From NCBI GenBank assembly GCA_036013505.1, contig CP107851.1, forward strand, positions 2,666,001-2,730,000: 64,000 bases of DNA, read 5' to 3'. This document shows positions 8,530 to 15,906 of the stretch, piece after piece. The translations under genes and the position numbers were made by a program. How positions within the stretch are numbered: position 1 is the first letter of the stretch; every line of letters begins with the position of its first letter. A model generated the notes under the pieces. That model ran no database searches. It was given only the letters and a program-made list of their open reading frames with translations, and was not told the origin of the DNA. The DNA is from Streptomyces sp. NBC_00510. Its GTDB lineage: Bacteria; Actinomycetota; Actinomycetes; Streptomycetales; Streptomycetaceae.

Positions 8530-9381
8530 ATGGGACGGGTCACCGAACGGCGTCGGGTACTGAGGATCAGGGACGGGGCGGTCGACCACCGGGCGGACAC
8601 CCTGGTCGCGGAGGAGCCGCTGGAGATCCGGCTCAACGGCAAGCCACTCGCGATCACCATGCGCACCCCCGGGGACGACTTCGCCCTCGCGGCCGGCTTC
8701 CTGGTCAGCGAGGGCGTGCTCGGGAGCGCGGACGAACTGGCGAACATCGTGTACTGCGCGGGCGCGACCGTCGACGGGTCCAACACCTACAACGTCGTCG
8801 ACGTACGCCTCGCCCCCGGGGTCCCCGTCCCCGACATCACGCTGGAGCGCAACGTCTACACGACGTCCTCCTGCGGCCTGTGCGGGAAGGCCAGCCTCGA
8901 CGCCGTACGGACCACGGCCCGCTGGGCCATCACCGACGCCTCGCCGCTGCGGCTCGAACCCGCGCTGCTGTCCGCGCTCCCCGACCGGCTGCGCGCCGCG
9001 CAGCGGGTCTTCGACCGGACCGGCGGTCTGCACGCGGCCGCGCTCTTCACGTCCGAGGGCGAACTGCTCGACGTCCGCGAGGACGTGGGCCGCCACAACG
9101 CCGTGGACAAGCTCGTGGGCCGCGCCCTCCAGCAGGGCCTGCTGCCGCTGGCCGGGAAGATCCTGATGGTCTCCGGGCGGGCCTCGTTCGAACTCGCGCA
9201 GAAGGCCGTGATGGCCGGCATCCCGGTGCTCGCCGCCGTCTCGGCCCCGTCCTCCCTGGCCGTCGACCTCGCCGCCGAATCGGGCCTCACGCTCGTCGGT
9301 TTCCTGCGGGGCACCTCCATGAACGTGTACGCGGGCGAAGAGCGGATCGCCCTGCCCGCGCCGGCGGCCGGGCGGGTCTGA
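8530..9381 (+). CDS. fdhD: Formate dehydrogenase accessory sulfurtransferase FdhD
   Basis: Protein of 283 residues that transfers sulfur to the molybdenum (bis-MGD) cofactor of formate dehydrogenases. The frame has the N-terminal substrate-like segment, the redox pair C115-GL-C118 in TTSSCGLCGKAS, the GGLHAAALF motif, REDVGRHNAVDKL and SGRASFEL, all hallmarks of the family. The ATG at 8530 gives a family-type N-terminus. No formate dehydrogenase gene lies in the window. The operator shared with frc suggests that formate handling is co-regulated with oxalate breakdown, which releases formate. Confidence 0.93.
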   Translation: MGRVTERRRVLRIRDGAVDHRADTLVAEEPLEIRLNGKPLAITMRTPGDDFALAAGFLVSEGVLGSADELANIVYCAGATVDGSNTYNVVDVRLAPGVPVPDITLERNVYTTSSCGLCGKASLDAVRTTARWAITDASPLRLEPALLSALPDRLRAAQRVFDRTGGLHAAALFTSEGELLDVREDVGRHNAVDKLVGRALQQGLLPLAGKILMVSGRASFELAQKAVMAGIPVLAAVSAPSSLAVDLAAESGLTLVGFLRGTSMNVYAGEERIALPAPAAGRV

Positions 9382-9406
9382 CCCGTCCCAGCCCGCGTAC
9401 ACGCGT

Positions 9407-9452
9407 GCGGGACCGGCCGGCGAGGTGCGCCCCCTGCGCCGGCCGGTCCCGC
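9407..9452. terminator. Terminator after fdhD, 16-bp stem
   Basis: GCGGGACCGGCCGGCG (9407-9422) pairs exactly with 9437-9452 around a 14-base loop, starting 26 bases after the fdhD stop codon. Confidence 0.75.
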
Positions 9453-9526
9453 CGTATCCGCGGACCGAGAGCCCGAGGACCCGAGGACCCGCGGCCCGCA
9501 GACCCGCGCCCCGCGGACCCGAGGTA

Positions 9527-9556
9527 GACAGTGTCCACCTCGAGGTGGACACTGTC
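9527..9556. promoter_or_regulatory. 30-bp perfect palindrome at the TetR start
   Basis: The left half GACAGTGTCCACCTC is followed by its exact reverse complement, centred on CTCGAG. It ends four bases before the ATG of the TetR gene and leaves no room for a ribosome binding site, so the message is probably leaderless and the repressor sits on its own start. It can be read as two GGACANTGTCC-like cores. Confidence 0.75.
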
Positions 9557-9560
9557 CACC

Positions 9561-10151
9561 ATGACCACCGCTCCCCGCGCTCGCCTGCTCGACGCCGCCC
9601 TCGCCGTCCTGGACGACGACGGCGTCGAGGGGCTGACCCTGCGGGCCATCGCACGGCGCGCCAACGTGTCGCACGGGGCGCCGCTGAAGCACTTCCCGCA
9701 CCGGGCGGCGCTGCTGTCGGCCGTGGCCACCGTGGGGTTCAGGGAACTCAACGTGCGCGCCGAGGCGGCCGTACGGGCGTGCCCCGAGGGGGCGCCGGCG
9801 GCCGCACGGCTGCGGGCCGGGGCCCGCGGCTACGTGGCGTACGCGCTGGGACGGCCGGCGATGTTCACCCTGATGTTCCGGCACGACCTGCTGGACCCCC
9901 GGGACAAGGAACTCAGCCGGGCCGGCATGTCGGCCTTCGACGACCACCTCCTCGTGCTCGTGCGCGCCGCGCAGGCGGAGGGCTGGCGGCCCGGGGCGGA
10001 CACCCGGGCGCTCACCGGCGCCGTGTGGTCCGGGCTGCACGGTGTGGCGCAGCTGTGGCTGTGGGGCTCGCTGGCCCTGGGCACCGGCGCCACGTCCATC
10101 GACGAAGCGCTCGACGCGCTGTTCACCTCGTTCGACCTCAAGGAACACTGA
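9561..10151 (+). CDS. TetR family transcriptional regulator
   Basis: Repressor of 196 residues. Residues about 5-50 form the TetR helix-turn-helix (LDAALAVLDDDGVEGLTLRAIARRANVSHGAPLKHFPHR); the rest is a helical ligand domain with LMFRHDLLDP typical of the TetR_C_13 or WHG-type group. The start is set at 9561, directly after the palindrome. Its stop is two bases from the start of the thioesterase gene, so the two form an operon and the thioesterase is the likely regulated partner. Ligand unknown, probably an acyl compound by context. Confidence 0.9.
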   Translation: MTTAPRARLLDAALAVLDDDGVEGLTLRAIARRANVSHGAPLKHFPHRAALLSAVATVGFRELNVRAEAAVRACPEGAPAAARLRAGARGYVAYALGRPAMFTLMFRHDLLDPRDKELSRAGMSAFDDHLLVLVRAAQAEGWRPGADTRALTGAVWSGLHGVAQLWLWGSLALGTGATSIDEALDALFTSFDLKEH

Positions 10152-10153
10152 CG

Positions 10154-11002
10154 ATGCATGAGAAGTACGGATTCGACCGCGAGACGGCCGTCACGGCACG
10201 TCCGGACGAGCCCTCGGTCTACGACGCCGAACTCCACGAGGGGTGGCGGATCGGCATGGGCGTCAACGGCGGGCTGCTGCTCGCCCTGGCCGGCCGGGCA
10301 CTCGCCGAGGAACTGGGCGGCGACGGGCAGGGACACCGGGATCCGTTCTCGATCAGTGCCTACTACCTGTCGACGTCGCGCCCGGGCCCGGTGACCGCCC
10401 GCACGCAGACCCTGCGCCGCGGCCGTACCGTCTCGACCGGCATGGTGTCCCTGGAGCAGGAGGGCGAGGAGCGGCTGCGGGCGGTCGCGACCTACGGCGA
10501 CCTGAGCGGCCACGACCACGCGGGCGACGTGCGCACCTCCGCCGTTCCTCCGCAGATGCCGCCGCCGGAGAAGTGCGTGGGGACCGACGTGGCGCCGCCG
10601 GAGTTCCTGAAGATATCCCCGATGCTGGAGCGCATCGAGCTGCGGCTGGACCCGGACACGGCCGGCTGGGCGGTCGGCGCCCCGTCGGGCCGCGGCATGG
10701 TGCAGGGCTGGCTGCGGATGCCCGACGGCCGCGAGCCCGACCCGCTGATGCTGCTGCTCGCCGTGGACAGCCTGCCGCCGGTCAGCTTCGACCTCGGCAT
10801 CCCGGGCTGGGCCCCCACGCTGGAGCTGACCGCCCACGTCCGGGCCAGGCCCGAGCCGGGGTGGCTGCGGCTGAAGCACTCCACCCGGAACTTCGCGGAC
10901 GGCTACATGGAGGAGGACGCCGAGGTCTGGGACTCGGCGGGCCGGCTCGTGGCCCAGTCCCGGCAGCTGGCGCGGGTACGGCTGCCCGAGGGCGCCGCGT
11001 AG
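10154..11002 (+). CDS. Hotdog-fold acyl-CoA thioesterase-like protein
   Basis: Protein of 282 residues with a double hotdog arrangement. The first half has MGVNGGLLLALAGRAL and DPFSISAYYLSTSRPGPV, and the second half has GWLRMPDGREPDP, LTAHVRARPEPGWLRLKHSTRNFADGY and WDSAGRLVAQSRQLARV. This pattern is seen in actinobacterial TesB-like thioesterase family proteins, which hydrolyse acyl-CoA esters. Two bases separate it from the TetR gene upstream, so it should share that palindrome-controlled promoter. Substrate unknown. Confidence 0.85.
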   Translation: MHEKYGFDRETAVTARPDEPSVYDAELHEGWRIGMGVNGGLLLALAGRALAEELGGDGQGHRDPFSISAYYLSTSRPGPVTARTQTLRRGRTVSTGMVSLEQEGEERLRAVATYGDLSGHDHAGDVRTSAVPPQMPPPEKCVGTDVAPPEFLKISPMLERIELRLDPDTAGWAVGAPSGRGMVQGWLRMPDGREPDPLMLLLAVDSLPPVSFDLGIPGWAPTLELTAHVRARPEPGWLRLKHSTRNFADGYMEEDAEVWDSAGRLVAQSRQLARVRLPEGAA

Positions 11003-11027
11003 CGGCCGCGCCCGCGGGCCGTGCGTT

Positions 11028-11052
11028 CCGGGGGCGGCCGTGCCGCCCCCGG
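11028..11052. terminator. Terminator, 11-bp G+C stem
   Basis: CCGGGGGCGGC (11028-11038) pairs with 11042-11052 around a three-base loop, between the convergent thioesterase and zinc finger genes. Confidence 0.7.
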
Positions 11053-11067
11053 CCGGGGGGTGCGCCT

Positions 11068-11430
11068 TCAGTGCAACTGCGCCTGCCAGTCCTCGGGGAC
11101 CTTGCCCGCGGGGCCCGGGGAGGGCTGGCCCTCCGGGCGCGAGTTCGGCGGGGTCAGTGCGGGACCGTCGTAGTACTGCTCGGTCTCGACGTTCCAGTAC
11201 CAGTCCTCACCGGGCTCGTAGCTGGTGATGAACGGGTGGCCCTCCTCCTGCGCGTGCCGCGTGGCGTGCTGGGAGGGCGAGGAGTCGCAGCAGCCGATGT
11301 GCCCGCACTGCGCGCAGCGGCGCAGGTGGAGCCACCAGCCCGGTCCCTGACCGGCACCGCAGTCGGCGCAGCCGGCGCCGCTCGGCTCGGACGTGGGGTC
11401 GATGCCGGGGATCGTGACGTCGTCCGCCAT
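11068..11430 (-). CDS. UBP-type zinc finger protein
   Basis: Protein of 120 residues with an isolated ZnF-UBP domain at about residues 18-85. The metal ligands read GCADCGA, RRCAQCGHIGCC, then HATRHAQEEGHPF, the usual C/H spacing, followed by WYWNVETEQYY. Eukaryotic relatives bind ubiquitin C-termini; bacteria have no ubiquitin, so the role of these small stand-alone actinobacterial versions is not known. AAGGAGG precedes the ATG. Confidence 0.88.
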   Translation of the reverse strand: MADDVTIPGIDPTSEPSGAGCADCGAGQGPGWWLHLRRCAQCGHIGCCDSSPSQHATRHAQEEGHPFITSYEPGEDWYWNVETEQYYDGPALTPPNSRPEGQPSPGPAGKVPEDWQAQLH

Positions 11431-11560
11431 GGTGGACCCGCCTCCTTAACCGCGATCACGTTCTCCTGGCATGCTAACCGCCCTCACGTGCCGCCACCGG
11501 GCGAAGCGGGACGGCCCCCTCGCCCCCTCGCCCCCTCGCGGGCTCCGGTCCGCGCGACAC

Positions 11561-12313
11561 CTACCGCTTCCCGGGGCGCCTCAGGACGATGCGGGGATGC
11601 CGGACGAAGGACCGCAGGCGCCCCGCGTAGCCGGATCGGCGCAGCCACCAGGGCAGTCGGCGCAGCGGCACGTACGCGAGGATGTCGTCATGCGCCTCGG
11701 TCCCGGGAGGCAGGCCGCGCAGCAGTTCCAGGCACCGGTCGTCGACGGTGCCGTGCAGACGGGCGACGTGGGCCAGGGCCACGACGCCCTGATGGCGCAG
11801 TTCCCCGTACGGCGCCCCCAGCGCCCGGGCGACGCGCGGCAGGATCGCGGCGGCGTCCGGGTGGGTGAGCGCCAGCCCGATGACCGCCACGCCCACCAGC
11901 GGCTCCCCGCGCTCGAAGGCCGCGTCCACCTCCTCGGGCCGGTCGGTCCCGAGCAGCGCAGCGGAGTCCGCCCAGTTCATGCCCCGCCCGGCCGCCGCCC
12001 GCCCGACGAGGAACTCCCCCCGCCCGGCGGCGTCCGGCTCCCCGCGCCGTGCCCCCTCCAGGTACGCCCAGACCCGCCCGGCCTCCGGGCCCGCGTCGGC
12101 GGCGACCTTCCGCCACACCTCCGTCTCCGCCTCCGTCAGGGCGGCGAACCTCCCGCCGAGCTCCCCCAGGTCGCACCGCCGCAGGAACGCCAGCCATCGC
12201 GCGTCGTCGTCCGTGACGCGGCCGGTGGCGTAGCCGACGGCCAGTTCGCCGGGTTCCAGCGCGACCGCGAAGCGGACGAACTCGGCCGGTATGGGAGCGG
12301 GATCAGCGGTCAC
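11561..12313 (-). CDS. Conserved protein of unknown function, DUF6000-like
   Basis: Protein of 250 residues with no signal peptide or membrane helix. The C-terminal half is helical and reads like a short run of HEAT-type repeats (GVAVIGLALTHPDAAAILPRVARALG, then LRHQGVVALAHVARLHGTVDDRCLELL). The last 35 residues are rich in Arg and Trp. I recall this layout from Streptomyces hypothetical proteins but cannot confirm a family name. It starts with GTG; TAGCCT lies eight bases upstream on the minus strand. No functional clue from neighbours. Confidence 0.7.
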   Translation of the reverse strand: MTADPAPIPAEFVRFAVALEPGELAVGYATGRVTDDDARWLAFLRRCDLGELGGRFAALTEAETEVWRKVAADAGPEAGRVWAYLEGARRGEPDAAGRGEFLVGRAAAGRGMNWADSAALLGTDRPEEVDAAFERGEPLVGVAVIGLALTHPDAAAILPRVARALGAPYGELRHQGVVALAHVARLHGTVDDRCLELLRGLPPGTEAHDDILAYVPLRRLPWWLRRSGYAGRLRSFVRHPRIVLRRPGKR

Positions 12314-12461
12314 GAGCGCCGAGGCTAGTCCGTCAGGCCCAGTGCCGGCACGCCGTTTTCGCCTCCCTGCGGCGGGCCGGCGACGGCGGTGAGCCCCTCC
12401 GTACGGACTAAGGGGTCGAGGCAGCCGGGAGTGGCGGTGACGGCCGGACCGGTACGGCGCG

Positions 12462-13460
12462 TCAGTGACCGTCCGTCAGAACGCCGTCCAGGGCGCGCGA
12501 CAGCCGGGCGAGCCACTCCGCGGCCGTGCCCGTGACGTGGGGGTGGGCGGCGCGGAAGGTGTCCCAGTCGACGGAGTGCGGGGCGACCTCGGTGAGGCGG
12601 GGTGCGGAGGCCGGGTGGCCGGGCTCGCGGCTCATCACCCGGCGCAGCAGGCGTGGGGAGAGGGCGGTGCCGGGCACCTCGGCGAGGAGGACCGCGTCGT
12701 AGAGGTCCTTGCCCTGTGCGCGGCCCTCGGCGGCGGCGTCGACCTGCAGCCACAGCAGCTTCCAGGCGAGACAGAGTTCACGGCTCGCGGTGAGCACCAC
12801 GGCCGGGGGCCCGCCGTCGCCGCGCGGCACGGCGGTCAGGACGGGCGGCTCGGGGAGCCGTTCGTCGCGGGCGAAGTCCAGGCGCACCTCGCCCGGGGGC
12901 AGTCCGTCCGCGTGCCAGGGGACGACGAGGCGCACGCCGGGCGTGTCGTACTCCGCGTAGGTCCAACTGCCGTCGTCGCGGGCGCCCTCCGGGTCGAGGC
13001 GTACGCCGGGGGCGGCGTCGGGGTGGGCCCGGACCAGTGCCAGCAGTTCGCCGGGCGGGCCGTCGGAGCCGTCGGAGCCGTCCGGTTCCGGGTCGACGAT
13101 CCAGTGCAGGCCCTCGGGCGGGACGTGGGCCCGCTGCCCGCCGGTGCCGAACTCCTCGTCCGTCCAGATCTCGGGACGGACGGCGCCGTCGGCGGCCTCC
13201 GGCCACTGCTGCACGGTGGCCCGCTCGTCGACGTACGGGTACGGGTGGAGCGGGTCGATCGGCACCGCCAGGGAGGGCGGGACGATCCAGTCGAGGTCGC
13301 CCGGTTCGCGGGCGGCGGCGCCGACCCAGGCGGGCAGCACCATGCTGCCGCGCAGCACGAGGTACTCGCCCAGCGGGGACCGCGCGACCAGGCCCAGCAG
13401 GTGGTCCAGGACGGCCCGCCGGGCGGCGGCCGCCGGGTCCTGCTGCGCGGGGGCGGTCAC
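12462..13460 (-). CDS. AbiEii/AbiGii-like nucleotidyltransferase
   Basis: Protein of 332 residues. The N-terminus carries the polymerase-beta-type signature: LVLRGSMVLPAW followed by PGDLDWIVP, giving the GS...DxD pattern. A later LCLAWKLLWL...GKDLYDAVLLAE matches the helical part of AbiEii-type toxins. The family transfers nucleotides to RNA or protein targets and often acts as a toxin with an upstream antitoxin. The GTG start overlaps the stop of the upstream gene (13457-14110) as GTGA, so the pair is translationally coupled. The partner is not a recognisable AbiEi antitoxin. Toxicity is therefore open. Confidence 0.75.
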   Translation of the reverse strand: MTAPAQQDPAAAARRAVLDHLLGLVARSPLGEYLVLRGSMVLPAWVGAAAREPGDLDWIVPPSLAVPIDPLHPYPYVDERATVQQWPEAADGAVRPEIWTDEEFGTGGQRAHVPPEGLHWIVDPEPDGSDGSDGPPGELLALVRAHPDAAPGVRLDPEGARDDGSWTYAEYDTPGVRLVVPWHADGLPPGEVRLDFARDERLPEPPVLTAVPRGDGGPPAVVLTASRELCLAWKLLWLQVDAAAEGRAQGKDLYDAVLLAEVPGTALSPRLLRRVMSREPGHPASAPRLTEVAPHSVDWDTFRAAHPHVTGTAAEWLARLSRALDGVLTDGH

Positions 13461-14110
13461 CGGGCCTGCGCCTCGTCGATCCAGCCGTCGTCGATCCAGC
13501 CGTCGTCGAGGTCGGGCCGGTCGTCGTGCACGACGAACTCCTCCTCGACCTCCACCGCCCTGAGGCCCGCCACCGTGAGGTCCGCGAGGAGGCGGTCGAG
13601 CCGCTGCCGCGCCTCGGGGCGCCCGACGTCGCGGCAGCGCTGGGTGACGAAGCGTTCGTGGCCGCGGTCGCCGAGGTCACGACGCGCGTTGCGGGAGACG
13701 TGGGCGGCGTGCCGACCGGCGATCGTCCGGACCTCGTCCAGGCGGGCGGGGTCGGTGATGACGAGCTTGACGTGGTGCTCGAAGTAGCAGCCGGGCGGCA
13801 GGGCACGGGCCTGCCCGCGGGTGCTCGGGACGCCGGCGTTCCAGGGCGCGGCCTCGATCTTCACGCGCGCGACGCCGATCCCCTCGGCGCGCAGCCGTCC
13901 GGTCCACCGGGCGGCGGCGGCGCGCTGCGCGGGCAGGGCGCCGCGGCCGCGCAGCGTCAGCATGGGCTGGTCGGGGGTGGCGCCCCGGTCGAGCACGATG
14001 CGGGTGTACTTGAGGCCGTTGCGCTCCGCCCAGTGACGTATCCGCTCCTCGTCCTCGGGCCGCGGTGCCGGCACCGTGAAGTGGGTCTCGAAGTCTCCGG
14101 TGAAGTCCAT
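13457..14110 (-). CDS. Unknown protein with internal duplication, coupled to nucleotidyltransferase
   Basis: Protein of 217 residues that I do not recognise. It seems to be two copies of one fold. Copy one begins FETHFTV and ends GIGVARVKIEA; copy two begins FEHHVKLVIT and ends GLRAVEVEEEF. Each has an FExH motif on its first strand and a long helix before its last strand, like ferredoxin-type alpha/beta modules. The acidic C-terminus contains a short WIDDGWIDDGW-type tandem. The ATG at 14110 is the first sensible start; the longer open frame upstream runs through the MarR gene. It overlaps the downstream nucleotidyltransferase by four bases. Confidence 0.7.
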   Translation of the reverse strand: MDFTGDFETHFTVPAPRPEDEERIRHWAERNGLKYTRIVLDRGATPDQPMLTLRGRGALPAQRAAAARWTGRLRAEGIGVARVKIEAAPWNAGVPSTRGQARALPPGCYFEHHVKLVITDPARLDEVRTIAGRHAAHVSRNARRDLGDRGHERFVTQRCRDVGRPEARQRLDRLLADLTVAGLRAVEVEEEFVVHDDRPDLDDGWIDDGWIDEAQAR

Positions 14111-14124
14111 CGCCGGGGTCCCGG

Positions 14125-14577
14125 CTACCACGCCGGCCGGACCGGGCCGCCGGGGGCGAGCCGTCCCAGGTCCGCGCACAGGGCGCGCAGCCGGTCCTCG
14201 CCGAGCACGTCGGCCCAGGGGCGTACGGCGTCGGCGGCGGCCTGGTCGGCGGCGCGGGTGCAGGCCCGGCCGCGGTCGGTGAGGACGACCAGCCGGGCCC
14301 GGGCGTCGTCCGGGTGGGGGCGGCGTTCGGCGTAGCCCTTGGCCTCGAGTTCGTCGACGAGTTGCCCGGCCGCCTGGCGGGTCACCCCGAGGTGCGCGGC
14401 GAGTTCGGTGACGGTCGCGCCGCCGGCCGCCATCCGGGCGAAGGCGAAGCCGTGGGCGGGGCGCAGGTCGTCGAAGCCGCGGGCGAGGACGCCGTCGTGG
14501 ATGGCGGCGGTGAGGGCGCCGGCGGCGGCGAGCAGGTTGACGCCCAGGGCCATGGCCAGGGCCTCTTCGTCCTTCAT
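14125..14577 (-). CDS. MarR family transcriptional regulator
   Basis: Protein of 150 residues with the MarR winged helix at about residues 30-100: TVTELAAHLGVTRQAAGQLVDELEAKGYAERRPHPDDARARLVVLTDRG. The start is set at 14577, where AAGGTGG lies five bases upstream. It is divergent from a cupin gene, and the DNA between them carries three CAAGC-type operators at 14600-14644. It probably represses both genes. Fourteen bases separate its stop from the unknown gene at 13457-14110 on the same strand. Confidence 0.88.
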   Translation of the reverse strand: MKDEEALAMALGVNLLAAAGALTAAIHDGVLARGFDDLRPAHGFAFARMAAGGATVTELAAHLGVTRQAAGQLVDELEAKGYAERRPHPDDARARLVVLTDRGRACTRAADQAAADAVRPWADVLGEDRLRALCADLGRLAPGGPVRPAW

Positions 14578-14599
14578 GCGACCACCTTGACACAGTGCG

Positions 14600-14649
14600 C
14601 AAGCAGCTTGAGCATATGGGCAAGCAACTTGCTCAAGTTGCTTGCCCAT
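14600..14649. promoter_or_regulatory. Operator cluster between MarR and cupin genes
   Basis: Three near-identical sites: CAAGCAGCTTG (14600-14610), CAAGCAACTTG (14621-14631) and CAAGTTGCTTG (14634-14644). The last two lie inside a perfect 16-base inverted repeat, 14616-14631 and 14634-14649, with a CT spacer. Placement in the divergent promoter points to MarR autoregulation and control of the cupin gene. Confidence 0.75.
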
Positions 14650-14667
14650 CGGGGAACAGGAGCCCGT

Positions 14668-15042
14668 ATGCCCGTCGTCCGTTCCGCCGACGCCGTCGTC
14701 CACGACCTGCACGGCGTCCGCTTCGTCTCGTACGCCCGCACCGCCACCGGCAGCACGGAACTGTGCGCGTGGCGCGGCGAGGTACCGGCCGGGACCGCCG
14801 GTACCGCGCACACCATCAGCCGCGAGGAGGTCTTCCTCGTCCTGTCCGGCAGCCCGCGCCTGACCATCGACGGCGAGGCGTACGACCTGTCCCCCGGCGA
14901 CGTCGCCACGGCGCCCGCCGGCTCCCGCCTGGCCCTGGAGAACCCGGGCGAGGGCCCCGCCTCCGTTTGGGTGACCACCGGCGTCGGTCTGGAGGCGGTG
15001 CTCACCGACGGGTCGCGGATCAGTCCGCCCTGGGCCCGCTGA
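14668..15042 (+). CDS. Cupin domain protein
   Basis: Protein of 124 residues with a single cupin barrel. Motif 1 reads about GTAHTISREEVFLVLSGSPRLTIDGEAYDLSPGD, and motif 2 reads APAGSRLALENPGEGPA. Motif 1 keeps only one of the usual two histidines and motif 2 lacks its histidine, so metal binding is uncertain. AGGAG at 14658-14662 precedes the ATG. Divergent from and likely controlled by the MarR gene. Function unknown. Confidence 0.85.
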   Translation: MPVVRSADAVVHDLHGVRFVSYARTATGSTELCAWRGEVPAGTAGTAHTISREEVFLVLSGSPRLTIDGEAYDLSPGDVATAPAGSRLALENPGEGPASVWVTTGVGLEAVLTDGSRISPPWAR

Positions 15043-15071
15043 ACCCGCCGGGCGCCCGGCGGGTCAGCGCG

Positions 15072-15665
15072 TCACTGCAGGTGGGCGGTGTCGTTCCAGA
15101 GGGTGATCGCGGGGTCGCCGTACTCCCAGCCGAGGACCGACAGCGAGGCCGGGGCCAGGCTCAGCACCATGCCGCGCATCGGGTCGAGCCGGAGCCAGCG
15201 GGCCGCCAGGGTGCGCAGGAAGTGGCCGTGGGCGAAGACGACCGCGTCGCTGTCCTCCTCCTTGGCCCAGGCCACCACCTCGTCCGCGCGGTTGGCGACC
15301 TGCCACGAGGTCTCACCGCCGACGACGCCGTCGCGCCAGATCACCCAGCCGGGGCGTTCCTCCCGGATCTCGGGCGACGTGCGGCCCTCGTACTCGCCGT
15401 AGTCCCACTCCCGCAGCGCGTCCCAGGTCCGCGCCCGGTCGCCGAACCCGGCGAGTTCGCAGGTGTCGCGGGCGCGCTGGAGGGGGCTGGTGCGGACCCG
15501 GGCGCCGGGGAAGTCGTGCCAGGGGGCTCGGGCCAGGCGCTTGCCCAGCAGGCGCGCGGCCTCCCGGCCCTCCTCGGTGAGCGGGATGTCGGTCCTGCCG
15601 GTGTGCTGACCGCTCTTGGACCACTCGGTCTGGCCGTGCCGCACGAGCACGAGGCGCGGAGCCAT
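15072..15665 (-). CDS. Histidine phosphatase (phosphoglycerate mutase-like)
   Basis: Protein of 197 residues in the histidine phosphatase superfamily. [29 protein letters not shown] holds the phosphorylated histidine in [19 protein letters not shown] supplies the second arginine, and [17 protein letters not shown] the second histidine. Members dephosphorylate sugar phosphates or other small molecules; the true substrate is not readable. The ATG at 15665 shares its A with the stop codon of a 34-codon frame upstream (TGATG), so translation is probably coupled. Confidence 0.9.
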   Translation of the reverse strand: MAPRLVLVRHGQTEWSKSGQHTGRTDIPLTEEGREAARLLGKRLARAPWHDFPGARVRTSPLQRARDTCELAGFGDRARTWDALREWDYGEYEGRTSPEIREERPGWVIWRDGVVGGETSWQVANRADEVVAWAKEEDSDAVVFAHGHFLRTLAARWLRLDPMRGMVLSLAPASLSVLGWEYGDPAITLWNDTAHLQ

Positions 15666-15769
15666 CAGGGGGCCACCTCCTTGTCGACGGCCTCGGTGTC
15701 GCCGCCGGCCGCGCACCCGGCCTCGCGGTCCGGGGCGAGGACGCCGATAGGCTGGATGAACGTCGCCAC
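15665..15769 (-). CDS. Possible 34-residue protein coupled to the phosphatase gene
   Basis: A GTG start with GGAGG five bases upstream opens a 34-codon frame that ends in TGATG, sharing a base with the start of the phosphatase gene. The product begins [18 protein letters not shown] and ends with an acidic tail EAVDKEVAP. It has no membrane segment. A start 18 bases further up (GTG 15787) is also possible. It may be a real small protein or only a coupling cistron. A GGACAGTGTCC palindrome lies about 20 bases upstream. Confidence 0.5.
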   Translation of the reverse strand: MATFIQPIGVLAPDREAGCAAGGDTEAVDKEVAP

Positions 15770-15789
15770 TGTTGCCTCCGAGGTCACGT

Positions 15790-15800
15790 GGACAGTGTCC
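15790..15800. promoter_or_regulatory. GGACAGTGTCC site resembling the TetR palindrome
   Basis: This 11-base palindrome matches the repeated GGACANTGTCC core of the element at 9527-9556; the wider 16 bases agree at 13 positions. It lies upstream of the small coupled frame (minus strand) and 107 bases before the metallo-hydrolase (plus strand). It may be a second site of the TetR at 9561-10151. Confidence 0.4.
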
Positions 15801-15906
15801 CTCCCGACGGGTGGGACGCACAAAACGGTGCCCGCGCCGCCCGGCGGCGGGGCGGACCCGCAGGCCGGTCCGTCCGGCGCCACGACTCCCGGCAGGAGAA
15901 GAGGTC

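Noticed and set aside
9454..9525. Repetitive GGACCCGAGG-like stretch
   Set aside because: Degenerate low-complexity GC DNA without fixed unit or spacing; not a CRISPR or a clear tandem repeat.
12314..12461. Search for a small gene between the two minus-strand genes
   Set aside because: No frame with ribosome binding site or protein-like composition; only short GC-rich hairpin potential.
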